Assembly (NCBI GenBank): GCA_963833955.1
Contig: CAWHZY010000014.1
Coordinates: 23,520 to 87,519 of the forward strand
DNA length: 64,000 nt
Origin: Roseiarcus sp963833955
GTDB lineage: Bacteria > Pseudomonadota > Alphaproteobacteria > Rhizobiales > Beijerinckiaceae
Direction: 5' to 3'
Shown here: piece by piece, positions 17,869 through 26,813 of the stretch
How positions within the stretch are numbered: the stretch's first letter is position 1
Layout: the number at the start of each line of letters is the position of its first letter
Notes under the pieces: model-generated
Databases searched by the model: none
Told to the model about the DNA's origin: nothing
What the model saw: only the letters and a program-made list of their open reading frames with translations
Program-made: the position numbers and the translations under genes

Positions 17869-19182
17869 TTGACCCGCGGGCTCATGATCGCCGCGCCTCG
17901 CTCAGGCAGCGGCAAGACGACCGCGATGCTCGGTCTCCTGCGTGCGTTCAAGCGCAGAGGCGTCGACGTCGTCGGCCTCAAGTCAGGCCCCGACTATATC
18001 GATCCGGCCTTCCATGCCGCAGCGTCGGGGCGGGAGGGCGTCAACCTCAATTCCTGGGCCATGGCGCCGGAGCTTTTGGCGGCGCTCGGCACGGGCGCGG
18101 CGAGAGACAGCGCGCTTGCGCTTTGCGAGGCCTCGATGGGGTTGTTCGACGGGGTTCCTGGCGCGGCTGGGCGCACCGGCGCCTCAGCCGATGTGGCGGC
18201 GGCGCTCGGCATGCCGGTCCTACTGGTCATCGACGTGTCGGGCCAAGCCCAATCTGCGGCGGCGATCGTGAAGGGCTGCATATCCTATGACGAGCGGCTC
18301 AAGGTCGCGGGCGTGATTATCAATCGCGTTGGCAGCGGGCGCCATCGCCGGCTCGTGGTCGAGGCGATCGAGGCGATGGGTGTTCCGGTCGTGGGCGCGC
18401 TGCCGCGCAATGACACAATCGCGCTGCCCGAGCGCCATCTGGGCCTTGTGCAAGCCGGCGAGACCGAGGCGCTCGAAGCGCGCCTCGATGCGATCGCCGA
18501 TTTCATCGAGGCGCATGTCGATTGCGATCGCGTCCTCGCGCTAGCCGCCGATCTCAGCCTCGCTTCGTCCTCGCAAGCCCCGGCCGCCATACCGCCGCCG
18601 GGAAAGCGCATTGCCCTTGCGCGCGACGCGGCGTTCTCGTTCATCTACCCGCATCTCTTGCAAGGCTGGCGGGCGGCGGGGGCCGAGATCGTTCCCTTCT
18701 CGCCGCTCGCCAACGAGCCTCCGCCTTCCGATTGCGATGTCTGCTGGCTTCCGGGCGGCTATCCGGAATTGCACGCCGGGCGACTAGCGGGGGCTGAGCG
18801 CTTTCGCGACGGCTTACGTCGGTTCGCCGAGACACGGCCCGTGCACGGCGAATGCGGGGGCTATATGGCGCTCGGCGAAAGCCTGATCGACGCCTCCGGC
18901 GTCGCTCATCCGATGGCGGGCCTGCTCGGCGTCGAGACCAGTTTTGAAAAGCGCCGGATGACGCTCGGCTATCGCCAGGCGCGGATCGCGTCGGATTGCG
19001 TGCTCGGGACCGCGGGCATGGTTCTGCGCGGCCATGAATTCCACTATGCGACCATCGTCGCGAGCGGCGCCGACGACCCCTTCGCCTTTGTTCGGGACGT
19101 GTATGGCGCGCCGGAAGCGCCGTCAGGCTCGCGAAGGGGCCGGGTTACCGGGTCGTTCTTCCATGTCATCGCCGAGGCGTGA
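17869..19182 (+). CDS. cobB: Cobyrinic acid a,c-diamide synthase CobB
   Basis: Glutamine-dependent amidotransferase that amidates side chains a and c of hydrogenobyrinic acid before cobalt insertion. The N-terminal half is a dethiobiotin-synthetase-like ATPase with IAAPRSGSGKTTAML as Walker A, followed by LKSGPDYIDPAFH. The C-terminal half has the glutaminase nucleophile in HGECGGYMALGE and a late GHEFHYA histidine segment. A TTG at 17869 gives the usual short N-terminus (437 aa). A GTG at 17842 and an ATG at 17884 are alternatives. No riboswitch is visible directly upstream. Confidence 0.94.
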   Translation: MTRGLMIAAPRSGSGKTTAMLGLLRAFKRRGVDVVGLKSGPDYIDPAFHAAASGREGVNLNSWAMAPELLAALGTGAARDSALALCEASMGLFDGVPGAAGRTGASADVAAALGMPVLLVIDVSGQAQSAAAIVKGCISYDERLKVAGVIINRVGSGRHRRLVVEAIEAMGVPVVGALPRNDTIALPERHLGLVQAGETEALEARLDAIADFIEAHVDCDRVLALAADLSLASSSQAPAAIPPPGKRIALARDAAFSFIYPHLLQGWRAAGAEIVPFSPLANEPPPSDCDVCWLPGGYPELHAGRLAGAERFRDGLRRFAETRPVHGECGGYMALGESLIDASGVAHPMAGLLGVETSFEKRRMTLGYRQARIASDCVLGTAGMVLRGHEFHYATIVASGADDPFAFVRDVYGAPEAPSGSRRGRVTGSFFHVIAEA

Positions 19183-19467
19183 CGCTGAGCGGCCGGGCAG
19201 CGCCAGCACCTCAGCGATCTCAGGCATTTCAGGCGTCGAGGATGACGCTTTCGAGTGGAGGCGAGGATGGCCCGCACGTCGTCCGGGCGGCCAGTCGCCG
19301 GGTAACGCCGCCAATTTTACCGAATGTGTTCTGGGGGCCGGTCCGACCCCCGATCTTGGGAGTGGGGGCGCCCGGCTTATGGGGAAGGGTGTCCAAGCCT
19401 TTCAGCGAGGCGACGCCCCCGAAATGGGTTTCTCGTGAGAGGGCATCGTTTTGCTGCAGCGCGTGTC
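19183..19467. other. Intergenic gap between cobB and the flavin reductase gene
   Basis: About 285 bases between two convergent genes. It holds several short G/C blocks but no complete gene, RNA or clear terminator hairpin that I can support. Confidence 0.4.
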
Positions 19468-19971
19468 TCAAACGAGCGTCGCGTACTCCCCGTGGCGACG
19501 GACCAGAGCCGGTTCCTCGGCGCCCTCCTTGAGGCTCACGACGGCGCCGAGGACGATCGTATGGGAATGGCGCTCGATGACCTCTTCGACCAGGCAGTCG
19601 AACGCGGCGACCGCGTCGGCGAGCACCGGGGCGCCGGTCGAGAGCGTCGTCCATTGCGCCGTGTCGAAACGGCGAGCCCCATGCACCCCGCTGTGCCCGC
19701 TGAAGCGATGGGCGAGCGCCTGATGGCGCGCGGCGAGCAAGCTGATGGAGAAAGCGCGCGTCTCGCGCAATCGGGCGAGGGTCGAGGACGAGCGCGCGAG
19801 GCACACGAGGAGGGTCGGCGGGCCCAGCGACAGGGACGTAAGCGAGGAGGCCGTGCAGCCTGCGCGCGCTTCGTCCTCTCCGCAGGCGATGATCGCGACC
19901 CCCGCAGAGAGAGCTCCCATCGCATGCCGAAAGGCGTCGCTGTCGGCGTGGCGTAGTCGCCGGTCGCTCAC
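19468..19971 (-). CDS. Flavin reductase family protein, candidate corrin reductase CobR
   Basis: 167-aa protein of the FMN-binding flavin reductase-like fold (HpaC/RutF/CobR superfamily). It has FRHAMGALSAGVAIIA at the N-terminus, then RAGCTASSLTSLSLGPPTLL and SSSTLARLRETRAFSISLLA, the usual flavin-binding core. It is convergent with cobB. Corrin reductases characterised from Brucella (CobR) belong to this family and reduce Co(II) in cobyrinate a,c-diamide before adenosylation by CobO. Given this location that role is a reasonable inference, but a partner reductase for some flavin monooxygenase cannot be ruled out. Confidence 0.78.
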   Translation of the reverse strand: MSDRRLRHADSDAFRHAMGALSAGVAIIACGEDEARAGCTASSLTSLSLGPPTLLVCLARSSSTLARLRETRAFSISLLAARHQALAHRFSGHSGVHGARRFDTAQWTTLSTGAPVLADAVAAFDCLVEEVIERHSHTIVLGAVVSLKEGAEEPALVRRHGEYATLV

Positions 19972-20128
19972 GTCCGCGCCCCGACGAGCCGGTTCGCCAA
20001 GGCATGAGCGAACATGCAGAGTCCCCTTCAGGGCGCGTTTCCAGTGGGCGCCGAACGTGCAAAACAGGTTGGGCCCTAATTGGTCGCGCGCGGACGCCCT
20101 GTCAAGGAACCGGAAATTCGGCTCCGGC

Positions 20129-20902
20129 TCAATTCATGACGATAACCGACAGGAGGCGGCCATAGTCCGGCTCCTTGCGATGGGTGGCGCGGCGATAGCT
20201 GAAGAACCGGCGCTCGTCGGCGTAGGTGTCGAGGCGAAGATCCTCGAAGCGTCCAACCCCCGCGCGCGAAGCGCGTTCGGCGATATAAGCGTTGAGGTCG
20301 AACATCGAATGGCCCGCCCTTCGGCTTGGCGCGAAGTAGCGCGCGGTGTCGCCCGCGCCTTCGAAGGCGGCGACGAACTCTGGGCCAACCTCGTAGGAAG
20401 TGTTGCCGATGCAAGGGCCCAGCGCGGCGACGATGTCGCTGCGCTGGGCGCCGAGCCTCTCCATCGCCGTCACGGTCCCTTCGACGATCCCGGTCCGCGC
20501 GCCTCTCCAGCCGGCATGCGCCGCTCCGATGACGCGTGCGCGCTCATCGGCGAACAGGATCATGCCGCAGTCGGCGCCCGTCACGCCGAGCGCCAGGCCG
20601 GGGGTAGCGGTCACAAGCGCATCGCACCGGGGGCGCGCGCTTTCCGGCCACAGCTCGGTTATGGCGATCGCGTCGGGCGAGTGAATTTGGAACGGCACGG
20701 CGAGACGCTCCGGAGCCGCTCCGAGCGCAGCCGCGATCCGGGCGCGGTTCTCGGTCACCGCCTCCGGCGCGTCACGCGAGCCGACGCCACCATTCAGCGA
20801 CCCGTAAACGCCCTGCGAGACCCCGCCGAGACGGGTGAAAAAGCCATGCGCAACCCCGGGAATCCGAAGCAATTCCGCAGTCAGGAATTGAGCCGCGCTC
20901 AC
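20129..20902 (-). CDS. pgeF: Polyphenol oxidase/laccase-domain family protein (YfiH/PgeF-like)
   Basis: 257-aa member of the YfiH (DUF152) family. Its residues FQIHS, TGADCGMILFAD and IGAAHAGWRGA supply the conserved His/Cys/His metal-binding site. Family members have been reported as copper laccases and as a peptidoglycan amino-acid editing enzyme, so the physiological substrate is uncertain. It overlaps the start region of the methyltransferase gene upstream on the same strand and forms a run with it and lgt, a common alphaproteobacterial order. Confidence 0.9.
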   Translation of the reverse strand: MSAAQFLTAELLRIPGVAHGFFTRLGGVSQGVYGSLNGGVGSRDAPEAVTENRARIAAALGAAPERLAVPFQIHSPDAIAITELWPESARPRCDALVTATPGLALGVTGADCGMILFADERARVIGAAHAGWRGARTGIVEGTVTAMERLGAQRSDIVAALGPCIGNTSYEVGPEFVAAFEGAGDTARYFAPSRRAGHSMFDLNAYIAERASRAGVGRFEDLRLDTYADERRFFSYRRATHRKEPDYGRLLSVIVMN

Positions 20903-21993
20903 GCGGATTTAGCACTTGCGGATTGGAACCCGGGTGGCGGCGGCAGCCTGCGGTCGGCGACCACCAGCGCCTTGAAGAGCGCGCCCATTTCGCCCTGACC
21001 CTTGCCCACCAGCCGCGCCCGCGCCCGTTCGAATTCCTCTGCGTGGTCAAGAGTGGCGCGCTCGGCAAGCGCTTTTGTCCTCAAATCGATGCCGATGCCG
21101 CGAAGGAAATCGCCTTGGTCGATCGGCCCATAGACGGCTGCGCCGGCTGCGCTCGCGCTGCGGGCCATGGCGGCGAAATCGACATGCGCGGTCAGGTCGC
21201 ACTCGCCGGGCGCAACGAGCGGGTCGATATAGCGGTGAGCGCGCAGAGCCTGCAGCGTGTCGCCAAATCGGGTGACCACATGGCCGTAATCGATCAGCAG
21301 CGCCGCGCCGCCTTGCTTCGCGACTCGAGCGCCGAGTTCAAACATCACCCGGTGCGCGGAAGGGTTCACTTCGAGGATTTCGCCGTTTGCGGCGTTGGCT
21401 CTTATATAAGGCTCGGCCTTGTCGGCGGCGGTGAAGACCAGCGCACCGTCGCCGTTCACACGCACCGTTCGTTCGCGCCACTGGCCATTCACGCGCACGA
21501 ACTGGCGCACGGGCAGGGCGTCGAGAAACTCGTTGCCGATCACGATCGCGGGCCCGTCCGGAACCTCCTTGAGAGTCTGGGCCCAAGAGACCGCGACGCC
21601 CGAATCGACAAGCAGTTCGTGCTGCATGGCCGCCAGAGCCGGGCTCGTCTCGACGAGCCGGACATCGAGCGCGTTGCGGAAGGCCGGAACAATGCGAGCG
21701 GCGCGCAGCGCGTCGCTCATCAGCGTACCTCGCCCAGGGCCGAGTTCTATGAGGCGCACCGGATCGGGCGAGCCCATGCTCGACCACACTTCAGCCGCCC
21801 AAAGCCCGATCAGCTCGCCGAACATCTGGGATATTTCCGGCGCGGTGGTGAAATCGCCCGTCGCGCCGAATGGATCCCGGTTCATGTAATAGCCTAGATC
21901 AGGGTGGGCGAGCGCCAATTGCATGTATTGCTCGACCGAGATCGGTCCGCGCTCGGCGACCAGGGCTCGGATTTCATCGAGGAGTTGCGTCAT
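20899..21993 (-). CDS. NDUFAF7/MidA-like SAM-dependent methyltransferase
   Basis: 364-aa class I methyltransferase of the COG1565 family. SVEQYMQLALAHPDLGYYM and GDFTTAPEISQMFGEL are its hallmark N-terminal segments, followed by the SAM loop LIELGPGRGTLMSD. Mitochondrial homologue NDUFAF7 methylates a complex I subunit; the bacterial target is not known. The ATG at 21993 overlaps the lgt stop (ATGA), which favours this start over the longer reading frame to 22020. Confidence 0.92.
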   Translation of the reverse strand: MTQLLDEIRALVAERGPISVEQYMQLALAHPDLGYYMNRDPFGATGDFTTAPEISQMFGELIGLWAAEVWSSMGSPDPVRLIELGPGRGTLMSDALRAARIVPAFRNALDVRLVETSPALAAMQHELLVDSGVAVSWAQTLKEVPDGPAIVIGNEFLDALPVRQFVRVNGQWRERTVRVNGDGALVFTAADKAEPYIRANAANGEILEVNPSAHRVMFELGARVAKQGGAALLIDYGHVVTRFGDTLQALRAHRYIDPLVAPGECDLTAHVDFAAMARSASAAGAAVYGPIDQGDFLRGIGIDLRTKALAERATLDHAEEFERARARLVGKGQGEMGALFKALVVADRRLPPPPGFQSASAKSA

Positions 21994-22808
21994 GGCGAGA
22001 TTCCCCGCCGGAAGCTCCACGCCAGAATTCCCATGCCTGCGATGATGAGCGGAAGCGAAAGGACCATCCCCATAGTCAGCCCGCGGCCAAGGTCTTCAAG
22101 GCGCGGATCGGGCTCGCGAAAGAATTCGCTGAAAATGCGCGCCGCGCCGTAAAGGATCGCAAACATGCCGGTGATGACCCCCGGACGGCGTAGAGCGCCC
22201 ATTTGGGCGAGGATATAAAGGATGACGAACGCCAGAAGCCCTTCGAGCAGCGCTTCGTAAATCTGGCTCGGGTGGCGCGGTAGGCCATCCGTTCCCGGGA
22301 AGACGACGGCCCAGGGCACATCGGTCGGGCGACCCCACAGCTCGGGGCGGATGAAGTTGGCGATGCGGCCAAGGAAGATGCCGATCGGCGCGACGAGCGA
22401 GCACAGGTCAAGCACGGTCCACGCCGGCGCTTTGTAGCGGCGGCAGAACAGAAGGGCGCCGATCAGCGCGCCGATCAGCCCGCCGTGAAAAGCCATCCCG
22501 CCTTCCCAGACTTTGAAAATCTCGATCGGATGGGAGAAGTAATAGCCCGGGTCGTAGAACAGCACATTGCCGAGCCGGCCGCCGATGATGACGCCGAAGG
22601 CGCAATAGACCAGGAGATCGTCGATGCTCTCGGCGCTCGGACGCTTTCTCCCGTTCCAATACCGGTCGTCGGAGACGATCCGGCGAATGAGCAGCCAACC
22701 CAGGACAAGGCCAGCGATATAGGCGAGCGCGTACCAGCGGATGGCCAGCGGGCCCCATTGCACGAGAACGGGATTGATCGCTGGAAAAGGCAGAACAAGT
22801 GTTGGCAT
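21990..22808 (-). CDS. lgt: Phosphatidylglycerol:prolipoprotein diacylglyceryl transferase Lgt
   Basis: 272-aa multi-pass inner-membrane enzyme that adds diacylglycerol to the lipobox cysteine of prolipoproteins such as Pal. Visible motifs include the IRWYALAYIAGL opening helix, GGRLGNVLFYDPGYY, WEGGMAFHGGLIG with the catalytic histidine, and the Lgt signature GRIANFIRPELWGRP. The ATG at 22808 (MPTLVLPFP) is chosen as the first one giving a family-like N-terminus. An ATG three codons upstream is possible. Confidence 0.96.
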   Translation of the reverse strand: MPTLVLPFPAINPVLVQWGPLAIRWYALAYIAGLVLGWLLIRRIVSDDRYWNGRKRPSAESIDDLLVYCAFGVIIGGRLGNVLFYDPGYYFSHPIEIFKVWEGGMAFHGGLIGALIGALLFCRRYKAPAWTVLDLCSLVAPIGIFLGRIANFIRPELWGRPTDVPWAVVFPGTDGLPRHPSQIYEALLEGLLAFVILYILAQMGALRRPGVITGMFAILYGAARIFSEFFREPDPRLEDLGRGLTMGMVLSLPLIIAGMGILAWSFRRGISP

Positions 22809-23021
22809 CGGACGCATGCAGATGCGCTGGGGCCGGCACGGCGTCAAGTCGGCGCGCTGGATCGCGCGCTCGCGCCGCAAAGGCGGATAATGACGTAGTG
22901 ATCGCGGGAATCAGCGACGCCTCCTGCCGTCGGCTAAACGGAACCGGCAAGGTCAGGCATGATTCGGTTCTTGCTGTAAAGTTGGAGGCCGCCCCCGCGG
23001 CGGCGAGAGGAGTTGATACCC

Positions 23022-23665
23022 ATGGGCCCGGCAATCTCTATCAATGACCAGGACGTCCTTCTCGCGATCGATCTGCAGGCCGATTTCATGCCTGGCGGGG
23101 CGCTGGCGGTCGATGGAGGCGACACGATCGTTCCGCTCGTCAATCGCCTGGCGAGACGATTCGAGAGCGTCGTCGTGACGCAGGACTGGCATCCCCCGAC
23201 GCACGTTTCTTTCGCGGCCAGCCACGAAGGCGCCAAGCCCTTCGATACGAAACGCCTCCATTACGGCGACCAGACCCTGTGGCCCGAGCATTGCGTGCAG
23301 GACACGCCGGGCGCGGCGCTCCATCCCGACCTCGCCGTCGAGCGCGCCTTCCTCATCCTGCGCAAGGGCATGCATACGGGGGTCGACTCCTATTCCGCCT
23401 TTGTCGAGGCCGACGGCAAGACGACGACCGGCCTCGCGGCGCTTGCTCAAGGCGCGGCGGGGTGAAGCGCGTTTTCGCCTGCGGTCTCGCGACCGACTTC
23501 TGCGTCGCCCATTCGGCGCTCGACGCGCGGCGCGAGGGCTTCGAGACCTTCGTGATCGAGGACGCCTGCCGGGGGATCGACGCCAACAACTCGCTCGATG
23601 ACGCCTGGGCGCGCATGAACGCCGCCGAAGTCTGGCGCGTCCAGTCGGCCGAGATCCTGGGCTAG
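23022..23665 (+). CDS. pncA: Nicotinamidase PncA (one frameshift)
   Basis: Isochorismatase-fold amidase converting nicotinamide to nicotinate in NAD salvage. The catalytic triad is visible: Asp in LLAIDLQADFMPGG, Lys in LILRKGMHTG and Cys in GLATDFCVAHSA. The metal site includes DWHPPTH. The first frame stops at AQGAAG, and GVKRVFACGL continues in another frame. One missing G in the G-run near 23460 would restore a 214-aa protein. The ATG at 23022 follows a good GAGAGGAG ribosome-binding site. Sequencing error is as likely as inactivation. Confidence 0.88.
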
Positions 23666-23703
23666 CCTCGAGCGGCCGCGTTCGAGTCGAGGGCCCGTTC
23701 CAA

Positions 23704-23807
23704 TAAACGCGCTTAAACGCCTGTAAACGATAATAAACGTTAGTAAATTTGCTGGCGTTTACTAGCGTTTATTTTTTCGAAATGAGCCTTTTCAATGGGT
23801 TACGGCC
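23704..23807 (+). repeat. 10-bp-phased TAAACG element, copy A
   Basis: TAAACG occurs at 23704, 23714, 23724 and 23734, and a degenerate TAAATT at 23744. After a 12-bp step, the inverted CGTTTA follows at 23756 and 23766. A run of six T follows at 23772, then after 16 bases the tail CTTTTCAATGGGTTACGGCC (23788-23807). The last direct box and first inverted box form a 14-bp hairpin (23734-23747 with 23758-23771, one G-U pair) ahead of the T-run, so it can read as an intrinsic terminator for pncA, 38 bp upstream. The other boxes and the tail are not explained by that. Confidence 0.85.
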
Positions 23808-24210
23808 GATTGGAGTCAGGAAATGGCGCCGCTCGATTTCGCCCGCCAGGTTCCCGCGCGCCGCCCCTCGCGCCCTCGTCTTGCCGCTGGATGCTCCGGA
23901 TTTCCATGAGCGAAAGTATACGAAGGAATTGTCGACGAGCCAAGAATTTGTTGGCTGCAACCGGGATGCACAGATGAAAAATCAAATCCCGACAGAGACT
24001 TGGAAGCGCCCGTGCAAAGGATGGCGGATCATAGGGGAGCAGGGGTTGTGCTGATGGGTTGGAGAGGCCAGGAGCGGGCGCTCTGATTGACGAAGCGCCC
24101 TGCGGTTAACCATCGGTTAACCCGCAGCGCCGCATTTGAAGGCGTCCGACGATGAAATCCGGCGGACGCGGCCGCGACTCCCGTTTCTTGCCGTTCGAAA
24201 CCGGGCCCGA
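23808..24210. other. Gene-poor stretch after element A
   Basis: About 400 bases with no supportable gene. Reading rightward from the element, one frame gives FFEMSLFNGLRPI before drifting into unrecognisable sequence. The same phrase appears after copy B. A hairpin lies near its right end (24094-24130). Confidence 0.4.
24094..24130. promoter_or_regulatory. Palindrome upstream of the GST gene
   Basis: GGTTAACC/GGTTAACC arms around an ATC loop are extended outward with a bulge by further complementary G/C bases, giving a strong hairpin or dyad. There is no T-tract, and the site lies about 80 bp before the GST start, so an operator or an mRNA stem is possible. Confidence 0.35.
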
Positions 24211-24903
24211 ATGATCACGCTTTACCATCATCCATTTTGCCCCCATTCCCGCTTCATCCGCCTCGTGCTTGGGGAGATGGGGATCGAGCCGCGTCTGGTC
24301 GAAGAAAAGGCGTGGGACAGGCGCCGCGAGTTCCTCTTGATGGCCCCCGAAGGCGCGACGCCGGTCATGCTCGACGACGACGGCCCAAGCCTGTCGGGAG
24401 CGGAGGTGATCGCCGAATATCTCGACGAGACCCGGGGCCTGGCGCTCGGCGATCGCCGGCTGATGCCACAAGATCCCCTGGCCCGCGCGGAAACGCGCCG
24501 GCTCATGCATTGGTTTAACGTCAAGCTGTTTAACGAAGCAAGTCAATGGCTTGTGCGAGAGAAGGTCTACAAGCGCTTTATGAGCATGGCGCAAGGGGGC
24601 GGCGGCCCGGACATGGAGGCGGTGCGCGCCGCGCGCTCCAATTTGCGCTATCATCTGCGCTACATCGGCCACCTGATTGGAGGCCGCAACTGGCTGGCCG
24701 GCGACCGGATGTCCTATGCCGACCTCGCGGCGGCCGCGCATCTGTCGTGCATTGACTATTTGGGCGACGCGCCATGGGACGAGAGCGAAACCGCCAAGAC
24801 CTGGTACGCGCGGATGAAGTCGCGTCCCTCGTTCCGCCCGCTTCTGGCCGAGCGCCTGCCGGGGATGATTCCGAGCGTCGCTTACGCCGATCTCGACTTT
24901 TAA
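24211..24903 (+). CDS. Glutathione S-transferase family protein
   Basis: 230-aa protein with the thioredoxin-like N-terminal half (ITLYHHPFCPHSRFIRL, with a CPHS site in the place of the GST catalytic/redox motif). It has the glutathione-binding EGATPVMLDDDGPSLSGAEVIAEYL and an all-helical C-terminal half. It directly precedes queG on the same strand, an order often seen in Hyphomicrobiales. The substrate cannot be told from sequence. Confidence 0.88.
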   Translation: MITLYHHPFCPHSRFIRLVLGEMGIEPRLVEEKAWDRRREFLLMAPEGATPVMLDDDGPSLSGAEVIAEYLDETRGLALGDRRLMPQDPLARAETRRLMHWFNVKLFNEASQWLVREKVYKRFMSMAQGGGGPDMEAVRAARSNLRYHLRYIGHLIGGRNWLAGDRMSYADLAAAAHLSCIDYLGDAPWDESETAKTWYARMKSRPSFRPLLAERLPGMIPSVAYADLDF

Positions 24904-26028
24904 CGCGCCTACGCGAGAAGGCGCGCGCGCTCGGCTTCGACGCCTGCCGCGTCACCTCCGCCGACCCGCCGAGGCATGCGCGTGAGCGTCTGGCGAGCTG
25001 GCTCGCCGAGGGCGCGCACGGCGACATGGCCTGGATGGCCGAGACCTTCGAGCGGCGGATCCGATCCCCGCAAGCTCATGGCGGACGCGAGGAGCATCGT
25101 CATGCTGGGCCTCAATTATGGGCCCGCAGACGGACCCGCTGGCGGCGCTCTCTCGGCCTGAGGCCGGGGCCATTTCCGTCTATGCGCGCCATCGCGACTA
25201 TCACGATGTCCTCAAGGGCAAGCTCAAGGCAACTCGCCGCCTTCCTGGTCGCCGCCGCGCGGCCGGACGAAGGCGGACGTCAAGGTCTTCGTCGACACCG
25301 CGCCGCTGCTCGAGAAGCCGCTGGCCGCCCGCGCCGGACTCGGCTGGCAAGGCAAGCACACCAACCTGGTGTCGCGCGATTTCGGCTCCTGGCTGTTCCT
25401 GGGCGCGATCCTCACGAATCTCGAGCTTCCGCCCGACCAGCCGGAATCGGACCATTGCGGCCAATGCCGCGCCTGCCTCGACGTGTGTCCGACCGACGCG
25501 TTTCCCGCGCCCTACCAGCTCGACGCGCGGCGCTGCATTTCCTACCTGACGATCGAGCATCAAGGCCCAATTCCGCGGGAGTTTCGAGCCGCGATCGGCA
25601 ATCGCATCTATGGGTGCGACGATTGCCTGGCCGTCTGCCCGTGGAACAAGTTCGCGAGCCAAGGCCGGGAAGCGAAACTCGCGGCGCGCGCGGATCTCGA
25701 CGCGCCGCCGCTGGCTGAACTCGCCCGCCTCGACGATGCGTCGTTCCGCTCCCTGTTTGCCGGCGGCCCGATCAAGCGGATCGGTCGGGCCCGCTTCGTG
25801 CGCAATGTGATGATCGCAATGGGGAACTCGAACGATCCCGCGCTCGCCAAGGTCGCGGCGGACCGATTGGACGACGACAACGCCCTTGTCCGCGGAGCAG
25901 CCGTATGGGCGCTGGCGCGACTGACCTCTCGAGAGGAATTCTCATCCTTCGCAGCAGAACGCTTGCGAAGGGAGACTGACGGCGCGGTTATCGAGGAGTG
26001 GCGCGACGCTCTGGCCGCGCCGATCTGA
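24900..26028 (+). CDS. queG: Epoxyqueuosine reductase QueG (four frameshifts)
   Basis: Cobalamin- and iron-sulfur-dependent enzyme that reduces epoxyqueuosine to queuosine in tRNA. The two ferredoxin-type clusters DHCGQCRACLDVCPTDAF and GCDDCLAVCPWNKF are intact, and a HEAT-like C-terminus follows. The N-terminal third reads correctly only if four single extra bases near 25059, 25125, 25231 and 25275 are removed; each removal restores family sequence (for example DPRKLMADARSIVMLGLNYG). Even spacing and identical type suggest read errors. The start is unclear: no standard start codon is near the first conserved residues, LTRLREKARALGFDA. As a B12 user it links functionally to the cob locus. 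Confidence 0.85.
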
Positions 26029-26052
26029 CAATAATCGTTTCCGTCGCCCGTC

Positions 26053-26241
26053 TCAGTGGGCGGGTGCAGTTTCCGTTTGCTGCTTAAGCCGCTCGATCTC
26101 GTCCTTGAGCTGAAGTTTTTTCCGCTTGAGTTCGTGAACCTTGGCGTCGTCTGCCGCTGGATGGTTGATTTCGGCCAGGATCGCTTCTTCAATGGTCTGG
26201 TGACGACGCACCAGTTCGCTGAGATGCGAATCAATCGACAT
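26053..26241 (-). CDS. DUF465 (YdcH-like) small protein
   Basis: 62-residue, all-helical, highly charged protein with the DUF465 pattern: HLSELVRRHQTIEEAILAE, then LKRKKLQLKDEIERLK as a short coiled coil. Function is unknown. It is divergent from a second DUF465 gene, sharing a 280-bp promoter region. Confidence 0.85.
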   Translation of the reverse strand: MSIDSHLSELVRRHQTIEEAILAEINHPAADDAKVHELKRKKLQLKDEIERLKQQTETAPAH

Positions 26242-26524
26242 GGGACAGCTCCCTCATGTTTTTAACGACGAAATTGTGACATATCCTGCGGAGCGCGCAA
26301 GCGGCAAAATGGCGCCGAATTGTGATTTCGCTCGACGATGCCCTGACATTTTTGGGGATGAATAGTTTGCTTCACGCATTTCTAACTGAATGGCGGACCC
26401 AAGAGGTTAGGTTTGGGCGAGAGGACGACGCCAGTGCGGAAAACGCGTCTGTGTGCGTGACGCAACGACAGCGGGGCGCCGACGGCGTTGAGGCCTCGGA
26501 ACGGCTGGCGTAGAGTGGCGCAAG

Positions 26525-26746
26525 ATGGACGAGAAGGGGCCCACGCCGGAGGAACATGCGTCGCTGGTCGCCCAAATCGAGCGGCTGCGCGAGGAGCACC
26601 GCGACCTCGACACGGCGATCGAAGCCCTGCGAAACGCCGGCCAGCCCGACCAATTGCAATTGCAGCGGCTGAAGAAGCGCAAGCTTCTGTTGCGCGATAA
26701 GGTGGCGCGGCTCGAAGATCAGCTAACCCCGGATATTATCGCGTGA
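26525..26746 (+). CDS. Second DUF465-like small protein
   Basis: 73-residue helical protein with EEHASLVAQIERLREEHRDL and LQLQRLKKRKLLLRDKVARL, the same helix-turn-helix coiled-coil layout as its divergent neighbour. Paired DUF465 genes next to purE are common in Hyphomicrobiales. Here chaB, a PEP-CTERM gene and a channel gene intervene before purE. Function is unknown. Confidence 0.82.
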   Translation: MDEKGPTPEEHASLVAQIERLREEHRDLDTAIEALRNAGQPDQLQLQRLKKRKLLLRDKVARLEDQLTPDIIA

Positions 26747-26813
26747 GGCGCGGCCCCGCGTGGAGCCGCGTTTGCCCCGCCGGCGCCAAGGCCTGAACGC
26801 GACGGAGGCCGAC

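Noticed and set aside
23704..23807. CRISPR-like array from the regular TAAACG repeats
   Set aside because: The repeat unit is 6 bp on a 10-bp pitch with an inverted half; there are no long repeats, unique spacers or cas genes.
23704..23807. Integron attC or XerCD dif site
   Set aside because: The boxes do not match the attC R'/R'' core or the dif half-sites, and no integrase is nearby.
24774..25718. 314-aa open frame overlapping the GST end and queG
   Set aside because: It strings together two different QueG frames and a GST shadow; only parts of it match QueG.
24900..26028. queG as a true pseudogene
   Set aside because: All four lesions are single extra bases that restore family sequence when removed, with no internal stops otherwise; read error is simpler.
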